From: an uncultured Roseovarius sp.
GTDB lineage: Bacteria > Pseudomonadota > Alphaproteobacteria > Rhodobacterales > Rhodobacteraceae
Length of the DNA stretch: 64,000 nt
Direction of reading: 5' to 3'
Assembly: GCA_947496175.1 (NCBI GenBank)
Contig: CANMBU010000001.1
Coordinates: forward strand, 1,116,001 to 1,180,000
Numbering within the stretch: position 1 is the stretch's first letter; each line of letters opens with the position of its first letter. The notes beneath the pieces are model-generated. The model was not told where the DNA came from. It made no database searches and saw nothing but the letters and a program-made list of their open reading frames with translations. A program made the translations under genes and the position numbers. Positions 25,842-35,527 of this stretch are shown piece by piece.

Positions 25842-27191
25842 TCAGTTCACATAATGCACTTTATTGAAGGTCTCGCGCATCACTTGCGTGCGCGGGGCTA
25901 CATCCCCAGGATTTCCTGACAACCCTTCCGCAATCAGATCGGCAAGATCAGGCACATGGTCGGGTGTCACGCCCCAACGTACCAATTCCGGGGTTCCGAT
26001 CCGCAGACCGTTCATGTCCCCTTCAACCGCTTCAATTGGAAGTCCAATACCGCAAGCCAGAAAACCGGCCTGTCGCAAAGTCTTGGATGCGGCCTGCCCG
26101 CCACCATATCGCGCGGCTTCTACAGCAAACTGATGCGATTGCGTTAGGCCATGTGGCGTTTCAAACACCGGAACACCCCGGTCTGCCAACGCCTTGGCCA
26201 ACGAGAGAGACAATTCGATCATCGCGTTGGCATAGGCATTCCCGTGGTCGCGCCAATCAAGCATGGTGATGGCCAGGGCCGCTGATTTTGCTGCGTCAAA
26301 ATTTGCGGTCATTCCGGGAAAGGCGATCGCATCAAGACGCTGGGCCAGGTCGGCCTCATTCGTCACGACAAGACCACCAGCGGGGCCGCCAAGGCTCTTG
26401 TAGGTGCTCATTGTCATCATGTGCGCACCTTCACTCAACGGATTGCGCCACGCGCGCCCGGCAATCAGCCCGCATTGATGAGCGGCATCAAACAAAACCT
26501 TCGCGCCCACCTCATCCGCGATCTCGCGCACCTCCGCCACGGGATGCTGAAACAGGTTCAGACTGCCGCCAATGGTGATGAGCTTGGGCTTTTCAGATTT
26601 GGCAATCTCGCGAAGCGCGTCCAGATCCACAGTGTATCCATCTGCGTTTACCGGCGCTGGCACAGAACGCAGACCATAGAGCCCGGCGCAGCCCTCTGCA
26701 TGATGCGTCACATGCCCGCCAATTGTGGCTGGCGGGGCAATGATCGTATCACCCGGCTGACAGGTCGCCATGAAGGCATAGAGGTTGCCCATTGCGCCCG
26801 AGGCGACTCGGATTTCCGCAAACTTCGCCTGAAAAATCTCAGCAGCCAGTTCGGCGGCGATGACTTCTATCTCTTCGATGGCTTCTAAACCCATCTCGTA
26901 CTTGTCGCCTGGATAACCAAGAGACGGCCGCGACCCCAGCCCCTTGGCGAGAACCGTCTCAGCGCGGGGGTTCATCACATTGGTGGCAGGGTTCAGGTTG
27001 AAACAGGCGCTTTCGTGGATCACCCGGTTGTCTTCAACCAGCTGATTAATCTTCTTGAGTAACTCAGCAGTGGCTGTCTGCGATGTCTGCTTGGCGATTT
27101 GCTTAACAATACGCTCACACGACTCTGGCACCCAGTCCCGCCACGCAAGATTGATTTCACCCGGCTGCCATTCGATTTTGTTAGCGCTCAT
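25842..27191 (-). CDS. Serine hydroxymethyltransferase-family PLP enzyme (divergent paralog)
   Basis: 449 residues with the fold-type I features of SHMT: GYPGDKYEMGLEAIEEIE (about 92-109, compare the SHMT YPGxRYYGG region), SGAMGNLYAFMA, FDAAHQCGLIAG (PLP-binding Asp), and the PLP lysine K265 in MMTMSTYKSLGGPAGG. Standard SHMT has a His just before the Lys and a TTTTHK signature; here it is STYK, and the protein is about 30 residues longer. So it is probably not the housekeeping glyA product; alternatives are a 2-methylserine hydroxymethyltransferase-like or aldolase activity. It lies between the enoyl-CoA hydratase gene and rpsT on the opposite strand. Confidence 0.8.
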   Translation of the reverse strand: MSANKIEWQPGEINLAWRDWVPESCERIVKQIAKQTSQTATAELLKKINQLVEDNRVIHESACFNLNPATNVMNPRAETVLAKGLGSRPSLGYPGDKYEMGLEAIEEIEVIAAELAAEIFQAKFAEIRVASGAMGNLYAFMATCQPGDTIIAPPATIGGHVTHHAEGCAGLYGLRSVPAPVNADGYTVDLDALREIAKSEKPKLITIGGSLNLFQHPVAEVREIADEVGAKVLFDAAHQCGLIAGRAWRNPLSEGAHMMTMSTYKSLGGPAGGLVVTNEADLAQRLDAIAFPGMTANFDAAKSAALAITMLDWRDHGNAYANAMIELSLSLAKALADRGVPVFETPHGLTQSHQFAVEAARYGGGQAASKTLRQAGFLACGIGLPIEAVEGDMNGLRIGTPELVRWGVTPDHVPDLADLIAEGLSGNPGDVAPRTQVMRETFNKVHYVN

Positions 27192-27237
27192 TGTGCCCTC
27201 CTGCTTTTGACGGGATCATGCGCAGAGCATTTGTCCT

Positions 27238-27265
27238 TTGCAATCCAGGTAAATTTGGCTATACG
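27238..27265 (+). promoter_or_regulatory. Candidate rpsT promoter
   Basis: TTGCAA (27238-27243) and TATACG (27260-27265) are separated by 16 bases, about 125 bases ahead of the rpsT start. The match to a sigma-70 promoter is moderate; transcript mapping has not been done. Confidence 0.3.
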
Positions 27266-27388
27266 CCGCCGCAATAGATGCGCGTGCGGCCCGCTCTGGC
27301 CAGAATCACACCGGCTGTGGACCTGCCGGATCGGGTTAACCCTCGTGCATAAGACGAATGAAACGAACCCAAGAAAAGGTCTAATCCC

Positions 27389-27652
27389 ATGGCTAATACT
27401 GCCCAGTCCAAGAAACGCGCACGTCAGAATTTGCGCCGTCTGGAAATCAACAAAGCACGTCGCTCACGGATTCGCACATACCTCCGCAAAGTCGAGGAAG
27501 CGATCACCTCCGGTGACAAAGATGCCGCACAAAATGCACTCCGCGCCGCCCAACCAGAGCTTATGCGAGGCGTGAGCAAAGGTGTATTTCACAAAAACAC
27601 GGCTGCACGAAAAATGTCTCGACTGGCCGCCCGGGTCAAAGCTCTGGGCTGA
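27389..27652 (+). CDS. rpsT: 30S ribosomal protein S20
   Basis: S20 binds 16S rRNA during small-subunit assembly. 87 residues, strongly basic, with the start [36 protein letters not shown] in the middle, and the ending [20 protein letters not shown]. Preceded by an AAAAGG ribosome site; followed by a clear terminator. Confidence 0.97.
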   Translation: MANTAQSKKRARQNLRRLEINKARRSRIRTYLRKVEEAITSGDKDAAQNALRAAQPELMRGVSKGVFHKNTAARKMSRLAARVKALG

Positions 27653-27677
27653 CTTTGTGAGCTAAGTTATTGATCGA

Positions 27678-27709
27678 AAAAGAGGCCCTCTCGTAGGGCT
27701 TCTTTTTTT
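27678..27709 (+). terminator. Rho-independent terminator after rpsT
   Basis: A GC stem (AGAGGCCCT with AGGGCTTCT) around a 4-5 base loop, followed by seven T residues, begins 26 bases after the rpsT stop. This is a textbook intrinsic terminator. Confidence 0.85.
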
Positions 27710-28133
27710 ATCGGAGGCTGAAAAATAAGCCCTATAGATTCTTTTCGCGCAAAGCCGCTGTCAAGCGCGAAGATAAGTTGCCGACGCCCAGAGTCAGTTG
27801 CTAATTTCACGAGGCGATTCACGCTTGGGGGGACAGACTTTTATTCCGCGCCGACCTTTCTGCGGTTGGTTTAATGGTACTCACGTTGTTTGCGGACGTA
27901 AGTCAATTGTCCATCAACATAGCGCGTAACAAGAGATGGTTCGACCTGATCTGGGGACGATGTGGTCAACATCTGTTGCGAAGCTAGAAAGCCGTAAGAA
28001 GGCTCTGTGTCTGGTTATACGTGAACCAGGCATAGGAGAGTTTTGTCTTACGCCCACCAAATGTGAACCGCTCAAGAGGGTCGCGCAGATTACTGCGGGC
28101 TAGAGAGCAACACTCGCGGTGGAATAGGTGAGC
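27710..28133 (+). promoter_or_regulatory. dnaA upstream region, no recognisable gene
   Basis: About 420 bases between the rpsT terminator and dnaA. It holds several inverted repeats: TTCGCGC and GCGCGAA (27744-27771), AGCC/GGCT near 27989-28004, and CTGGTT/AACCAG (28011-28029). I found no canonical DnaA box (TTATCCACA) on either strand and no AT-rich unwinding region, so a replication origin here is not supported. A 37-codon frame from ATG 27873 lacks a ribosome site. Confidence 0.4.
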
Positions 28134-29504
28134 ATGACACGGGAACAATGGGGCCAAATCAAACAAGAATTGCTGGAAACAGTAGGGCGCAACAACTTCA
28201 AACACTGGATTGAGCCAGTCGATCTTGCAGGGATTAAAGGCGATGTCGCGCTGTTCAATGTCCCGAATTCTTTTCACGGAAACTACGTATCGCAGAACTT
28301 TGGTGAGCTGATGTTGTTCAAGGTCAGCAACATGGTCCCCGAAGTCCGACGCGTGGACTTTAAAGTTGCGGCAAACATTGCCGCCCGTCCCTCAGACGGC
28401 ACAACACATTCCGAGCAGGCGCCCCAACCCAAGAAAACCGCGATTCGGGCGTTTGATGGTCCGCTGACATGCGCGGCTTTGGATGATCGATTCACTTTCG
28501 ATACCTTCGTGGTGGGCAAGCCCAACGAATTGGCACACGCAGCTGCCAAACGCGTCGCCGAAGGTGGCCCGGTCACATTCAATCCCTTGTTTCTCTATGG
28601 CGGCGTCGGTCTTGGTAAAACGCACCTGATGCATGCTATCGCGTGGGAGCTTGAAACCGCACGCCCTGATCTCAACGTCGTTTACCTGTCGGCAGAGCAA
28701 TTCATGTATCGTTTCGTACAGGCCCTGCGCGACCGCCGCATGATGGACTTCAAAGAGATGTTTCGCTCGGTCGACGTCCTCATGGTCGATGATGTGCAAT
28801 TTATCGCCGGAAAAGACTCCACCCAAGAGGAATTTTTCCACACATTCAACGCCTTAGTGGACCAAAACAAGCAAATCGTCATCTCCGCAGACCGCGCTCC
28901 GGGCGAGATTGCCAATCTGGAAGAGCGTATCAAGTCGCGCCTGCAATGTGGTCTGGTCGTTGACCTACACCCCACTGACTATGAGCTTCGTCTTGGCATC
29001 CTGCAAACCAAGTCAGGCAGCTTTCTCAAACAATACCCCGGCCTCAACATGGCCGACGGCGTGCTCGAATTCCTCGCGCATCGCATCTCAACCAACGTCC
29101 GCGTCCTCGAAGGTGCACTCACCCGACTTTTCGCGTTCGCCTCTCTTGTCGGCCACGAAATCACGCTGGAACTGGCGCAGGACTGCCTCGCCGACATCCT
29201 CCGAGCCTCCGAACGCAAAGTGTCCATCGAGGAAATTCAGCGTCAGGTCTCCGAACACTACAACATCCGATTGTCCGACATGATCGGCCCCAAACGCGTG
29301 CGCAGTTTTGCCAGACCCCGCCAGGTCGCCATGTATCTGTGCAAGCAAATGACCAGCCGGTCCTTGCCGGAGATCGGACGTCGCTTTGGCGGTCGCGATC
29401 ACACCACGGTCATGCATGGCGTGCGCCGGATCGAAGAGTTGAAGGTCCAGGATGCTCAAATCGCAGAAGATCTGGAAATCCTGAGGCGCGCACTCGAAGG
29501 CTGA
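28134..29504 (+). CDS. dnaA: Chromosomal replication initiator DnaA
   Basis: DnaA binds origin boxes and opens the duplex. 456 residues: domain I (W-containing TREQWGQIKQELLETVG start), a variable linker, an AAA+ domain with Walker A GGVGLGKTHLM and Walker B VLMVDDVQF, and a C-terminal DNA-binding domain with the signature GGRDHTTVMHGVRRIEEL. ATG 28134 is used; a GTG two codons upstream (28128) is also possible, as GGTGGAA lies before it. First of the dnaA-dnaN-recF group. Confidence 0.97.
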   Translation: MTREQWGQIKQELLETVGRNNFKHWIEPVDLAGIKGDVALFNVPNSFHGNYVSQNFGELMLFKVSNMVPEVRRVDFKVAANIAARPSDGTTHSEQAPQPKKTAIRAFDGPLTCAALDDRFTFDTFVVGKPNELAHAAAKRVAEGGPVTFNPLFLYGGVGLGKTHLMHAIAWELETARPDLNVVYLSAEQFMYRFVQALRDRRMMDFKEMFRSVDVLMVDDVQFIAGKDSTQEEFFHTFNALVDQNKQIVISADRAPGEIANLEERIKSRLQCGLVVDLHPTDYELRLGILQTKSGSFLKQYPGLNMADGVLEFLAHRISTNVRVLEGALTRLFAFASLVGHEITLELAQDCLADILRASERKVSIEEIQRQVSEHYNIRLSDMIGPKRVRSFARPRQVAMYLCKQMTSRSLPEIGRRFGGRDHTTVMHGVRRIEELKVQDAQIAEDLEILRRALEG

Positions 29505-29593
29505 GAACACAACAAAACGCTTGAGCCTAAGGCGGAGTTTGCTAACGTGCCGGTCCCAGAGCCCGTCAGAGGCCATATGCAGGGAGCGAGGGC

Positions 29594-30712
29594 ATGAAAC
29601 TCAGCATTGAACGCAGCACGCTATTGAAAGCCGTGTCTCAGGCCCAGTCGGTCGTTGAAAGACGCAACACTATTCCGATCCTCGCGAACGTGCTGATCGA
29701 GGCCGAAGGGGACTCTGTCCTCTTCCGCGCCACGGATCTGGACATCGAAGTGCTCGACAAGGCTCCGGCTCAGGTGGAGCGCGCAGGGGCCACGACGGTG
29801 TCCGCTGTCACGCTGCATGAGATTGTGCGTAAACTGCCGGACGGTGCGTTGGTGACACTGGCCGATGATGGCACCAGCGGGCGTCTGACGGTCGAGGCCG
29901 GGCGCTCAAACTTTTCACTGGCCACCTTGCCGAAAGAAGACTTCCCGGTGATGGCCTCTTCGGAATACACCAGCAACTTTTCTGCCAAAGCGCCCGAACT
30001 GCGCCGCCTCTTCGACAAGTCGAAATTTGCGATATCGACCGAGGAAACCCGGTACTACCTGAACGGCGTCTATATGCATGTCGCCGAAGGGCAGGGTGGC
30101 AAGATGCTGCGATGTGTGGCTACAGACGGGCACCGATTGGCTCGCATCGATTCTGAATTGCCCGATGGGGCAGACAACATGCCAGGCGTGATCGTGCCGC
30201 GCAAAACCGTGGGTGAGTTGCGCAAACTTCTGGAAGATGACGACATGAGCATTGCGGTGTCGGTGTCTGAAACCAAGGTGCGGTTCTCCACACCGAACAT
30301 CACGCTGACATCCAAGGTCATTGACGGCAGCTTTCCGGACTACACGCGCGTCATCCCGCAAGGCAACACACGCAAGCTAGAGGTAGATGCGGCCGAGTTT
30401 GCTCAGGCGGTGGACCGGGTCGCAACCGTGAGTTCTGAACGCTCTCGCGCGGTGAAACTGGCCCTTGATGAGGACCGTTTGGTGCTCTCTGTGAATGCCC
30501 CCGACAGTGGCGCCGCCGAAGAGGAGCTGGCCGTTGCATACGGGGACGAACGGTTGGAGATTGGGTTCAATGCCAAGTATCTCCTTGAAATCGCAAGTCA
30601 AGTTGACCGGGAAAACGCAGTCTTCATGTTCAACTCCTCCGGCGATCCGACCCTGATGCGCGAGGGGAATGACACCTCTGCGGTCTACGTCGTCATGCCG
30701 ATGCGGGTGTGA
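29594..30712 (+). CDS. dnaN: DNA polymerase III beta sliding clamp
   Basis: The ring-shaped clamp that tethers the polymerase. 372 residues with the three-fold repeat structure: the start MKLSIERSTLLKAVSQAQSVVERRNTIPIL, a central FAISTEETRYYLNGVYMHV, the ATDGHRLARIDSEL signature, and an ending MREGNDTSAVYVVMPMRV. A GGGAGCGAGGG sequence precedes ATG 29594. Separated from dnaA by 90 bases and from recF by an 85-base spacer full of hairpins. Confidence 0.98.
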   Translation: MKLSIERSTLLKAVSQAQSVVERRNTIPILANVLIEAEGDSVLFRATDLDIEVLDKAPAQVERAGATTVSAVTLHEIVRKLPDGALVTLADDGTSGRLTVEAGRSNFSLATLPKEDFPVMASSEYTSNFSAKAPELRRLFDKSKFAISTEETRYYLNGVYMHVAEGQGGKMLRCVATDGHRLARIDSELPDGADNMPGVIVPRKTVGELRKLLEDDDMSIAVSVSETKVRFSTPNITLTSKVIDGSFPDYTRVIPQGNTRKLEVDAAEFAQAVDRVATVSSERSRAVKLALDEDRLVLSVNAPDSGAAEEELAVAYGDERLEIGFNAKYLLEIASQVDRENAVFMFNSSGDPTLMREGNDTSAVYVVMPMRV

Positions 30713-30721
30713 TCGGGCATT

Positions 30722-30787
30722 GGAATTTTCCAAAATTCCATTCTAGAAAATGCGAATTTTCTAGCCCGTTTTCTACGCAGAAAACGG
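30722..30787. repeat. Three consecutive inverted repeats between dnaN and recF
   Basis: Three hairpins fill the 85-base spacer: GGAATTTT/AAAATTCC (30722-30739, 2-base loop), CTAGAAAAT/ATTTTCTAG (30743-30764, loop GCGA) and CCGTTTTCT/AGAAAACGG (30766-30787, loop ACGC). All arms are perfect, and the hairpins are one to three bases apart. recF starts 10 bases after the last and has no visible Shine-Dalgarno sequence. They may terminate, attenuate or stabilise the dnaN mRNA. Confidence 0.85.
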
Positions 30788-30797
30788 CGTCGTACCT

Positions 30798-31904
30798 ATG
30801 ACAGAGCTTTGTCTGACACATCTCACACTCTCCCACTTCCGTTCGCACAAAGTCGCGCGAATTGATGGTGACGGGCGTCCCATTGCGCTTTTTGGTCCCA
30901 ACGGCGCGGGGAAAACCAATATCCTTGAAGCGGTTTCACTTTTTTCTCCGGGACGCGGGTTGCGACGCTCTTCGGCGCAGGACATGGCGCGCCGACCAGA
31001 CGCTATCGGATGGAAGCTGACCGGCCATCTGCGCAGTCTGCACCAAACGCATGAGATCGAGATCTGGTCAGAAGAGGGCAACGCCCGTCAACTCAAGATC
31101 GACAGCAAACCTGCCAGTCAAATCGCGCTGGGTCGGATTGCCCGTGTGCTCTGGCTCATCCCATCTATGGACCGGCTCTGGATCGAAGGGGCAGAAGGCA
31201 GGCGGCGGTTTCTGGATCGCATGACGCTCAGCTTTACGCCCTCCCACGCCGAGGCGACTCTGGCCTATGAAAAAGCCATGCGCGAGCGCAACCGCCTGCT
31301 CAAGGACCAGGTGCGCGATGGCCATTGGTATGTCGCGCTTGAACGCCAGATGGCCGAGGCAGGCACGGCCATTCACACAAATCGTATTGCCGCCCTTGAG
31401 CAGCTCAGCCAGGCGCAGGCAGAGGCGCAGACGGCCTTTCCAACGGCAGAGCTTGAGTTGACCACCACCGAAGGCGAGATGCCGCTCTCCGAGGATGATT
31501 TTCGCGAGGCTCTGCATGAAAGCCGCTTTCGTGACATTGCCGCCGGTCGCACACTGGTTGGCCCGCACCGGGCTGATCTCTACGGGGTGTATGCCGCCAA
31601 GGGTGTCCCAGCCTCGGACTGTTCGACCGGGGAGCAAAAGGCACTGCTGGTCTCGCTCATCCTCGCGAACGCCCGCGCGCTTACGCGTGACTTCGGGGCA
31701 CCCCCCATACTTCTGTTGGATGAGGTCGCAGCGCATCTCGATGCCGGCCGACGGGCCGCGCTCTATGATGAGATTTGCGCGCTTGGGGCCCAAGCCTGGA
31801 TGACGGGGACGGGCCCTGAACTGTTCGAGGAGCTTGGGGACCGGGCGCACCACATCCATGTGGACGAAACTGATGGCGCGTCGCATTTGGAGACCATCAA
31901 ATGA
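30798..31904 (+). CDS. recF: DNA replication and repair protein RecF
   Basis: RecF is an SMC-like ATPase that loads RecA at gaps through RecFOR. 368 residues: Walker A GPNGAGKTNILEAVSLFSPG (about 32-51), the signature STGEQKALLVSLILANAR, and Walker B PPILLLDEVAAHLD. The ATG is preceded by a strong hairpin and no obvious ribosome site, so translation may depend on structure. It overlaps the following nucleotidyltransferase gene by 4 bases. Confidence 0.96.
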   Translation: MTELCLTHLTLSHFRSHKVARIDGDGRPIALFGPNGAGKTNILEAVSLFSPGRGLRRSSAQDMARRPDAIGWKLTGHLRSLHQTHEIEIWSEEGNARQLKIDSKPASQIALGRIARVLWLIPSMDRLWIEGAEGRRRFLDRMTLSFTPSHAEATLAYEKAMRERNRLLKDQVRDGHWYVALERQMAEAGTAIHTNRIAALEQLSQAQAEAQTAFPTAELELTTTEGEMPLSEDDFREALHESRFRDIAAGRTLVGPHRADLYGVYAAKGVPASDCSTGEQKALLVSLILANARALTRDFGAPPILLLDEVAAHLDAGRRAALYDEICALGAQAWMTGTGPELFEELGDRAHHIHVDETDGASHLETIK

Positions 31905-32707
31905 AGGCACCCGTTGGTCCGGCCATACGTGCCGAAATTGAAAGCGCTCTGACCGCCATCGAGCAGGAAGACGGCGTGCGTATCCTCTTCGCCGTTGAAT
32001 CCGGGTCCCGGGCCTGGGGGTTTCATTCCCCCGATAGCGATTACGACGTGCGGTTTGTCTATGCCCGTCCGCACGACTGGTTCTACAAACTAGGCAAGAA
32101 GCGCGATGTGATTGAGCGCCCTATCGACGACGAGCTCGATCTCTCCGGCTGGGAGCTTTCCAAGGCGCTTGAACTGGCGCTGGGATCGAATGCCGTGATT
32201 GCGGAATGGCTGCAATCACCCATCCAGTACCGCGCCCATCCGGGCGTCGTTGAGCGTTTGACGACGTTCACGGAACAGGCTCTGAGCCGCAAGTCTGTGA
32301 CGTGGCACTACCTGTCCCTGATGCGGCGTCAGCAATCCCGTGTGCGCGATCCAGAGGGACGTCTGCGGGTCAAGCGTTGGTTCTACATTCTGCGCCCTGC
32401 ATTGGCGTTGCGATGGTTGCGGCTCAACAGTTCTGCCATGCCGCCGATGGATTTGGCCCGCCTGCGAGAAGGTGCTGGCCTCGACAAGAGCACCGAAGAC
32501 GCCATTGATGCATTGTTGGTTCAGAAACTGGCGGCCAAGGAGAAAGTCACAATGGAAGGGGTCGACCCCTTGCTGGAGGAGCTTGTGGACTCCGAATGGC
32601 GCGCCGCCGAAGACTGGGTGTCTGAAGCTCCCAGAGACGACACCCGCGCGCTGTTGGAAGAAGCCTCGCGACTGCATCTTGAGTTGTCCGAGACCGCCTT
32701 CAGATAG
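31901..32707 (+). CDS. Predicted nucleotidyltransferase (RlaP/COG3541-like)
   Basis: 268 residues. The N-terminal half has the Pol-beta-type nucleotidyltransferase motif GSRAWGFHSPDSDYDVRFVY (about 35-54), with a G-S and a D-x-D metal pair, as in the PF10127 family. The C-terminal half is helical and charged. Its ATG overlaps the recF stop (ATGA), so it is part of the replication operon. Substrate is unknown; phage relatives such as RlaP are thought to act on RNA ends. The coupling to recF is the notable point. Confidence 0.8.
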   Translation: MKAPVGPAIRAEIESALTAIEQEDGVRILFAVESGSRAWGFHSPDSDYDVRFVYARPHDWFYKLGKKRDVIERPIDDELDLSGWELSKALELALGSNAVIAEWLQSPIQYRAHPGVVERLTTFTEQALSRKSVTWHYLSLMRRQQSRVRDPEGRLRVKRWFYILRPALALRWLRLNSSAMPPMDLARLREGAGLDKSTEDAIDALLVQKLAAKEKVTMEGVDPLLEELVDSEWRAAEDWVSEAPRDDTRALLEEASRLHLELSETAFR

Positions 32708-32728
32708 GTCTGTCACACCCTGATCCGC

Positions 32729-32772
32729 ACCGACGTGATACCGACGCAATACCGACGTTTTACCGATGTTGC
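32729..32772 (+). repeat. Four tandem 11-bp units upstream of gyrB
   Basis: ACCGACGTGAT, ACCGACGCAAT, ACCGACGTTTT and ACCGATGTTGC follow one another with no gap. The ACCGA core recurs exactly every 11 bases, close to one helical turn, so the units lie on one face of the duplex. They lie about 65 bases upstream of the proposed -35. This looks like a cluster of phased binding sites, though chance duplication is possible. Confidence 0.75.
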
Positions 32773-32811
32773 GAATCTCGGTTCCCACACCGCCTGAAAA
32801 ACTGGCTCCAA

Positions 32812-32864
32812 ACCACAAAATATTGTGGTCATGACGTGACAAACCCCCCAGAAAATCGTATAAA
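32812..32864 (+). promoter_or_regulatory. gyrB promoter with adjacent inverted repeat
   Basis: GTGACA (32836-32841) and TATAAA (32859-32864) are 17 bases apart, a good sigma-70 match. Just upstream lies a 7-base inverted repeat, ACCACAA-AATA-TTGTGGT (32812-32829), placed like an activator or operator site. gyrB starts 29 bases after the -10, with AAGGAC as ribosome site. Confidence 0.55.
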
Positions 32865-32871
32865 ATCATGA

Positions 32872-35310
<2,439 letters not shown>

Positions 35311-35386
35311 TCTGGTCCTACACCCCTATTGACAGAATCCGAGTTTCAAAGCAGCGTTACCAAATCCGTAAGGAAGGCAACGCAAC

Positions 35387-35452
35387 ATGTCTCATCTGAT
35401 TGCTGCACTGCGCTTTGATCGCCGCACGCTACGGTGTGATCTGGTCGTATAG
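35387..35452 (+). CDS. Candidate 21-residue leader peptide ahead of the hydantoinase operon
   Basis: ATG 35387 opens a 21-residue frame (MSHLIAALRFDRRTLRCDLVV) with an AAGGAAGG ribosome site 9 bases upstream, better than that of the following gene. The peptide is rich in Arg and Leu. A CGCGC-TTTG-GCGCG hairpin (35464-35477) follows, then the first operon gene at 35528. The layout resembles an attenuator or a translated upstream leader, but could be fortuitous. The rest of the spacer shows no other feature. Confidence 0.4.
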   Translation: MSHLIAALRFDRRTLRCDLVV

Positions 35453-35527
35453 GCAACGCATTCGCGCTTTGGCGCGCTGGGTTTGTTGACGCAACCGGAT
35501 GTTAGGCATCCTCTTTCGGATTATCAT

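Noticed and set aside
27304..27315. Possible DnaA box (TGTGGACCT) near rpsT
   Set aside because: It has two mismatches to the consensus and stands alone, so it is no evidence of an origin.
27873..27986. 37-codon ORF in the dnaA upstream region
   Set aside because: There is no ribosome binding site, and the residues show no domain, signal or membrane pattern.
35329..35334. TTGACA as -35 of the hydantoinase operon
   Set aside because: No acceptable -10 lies 16-18 bases downstream.
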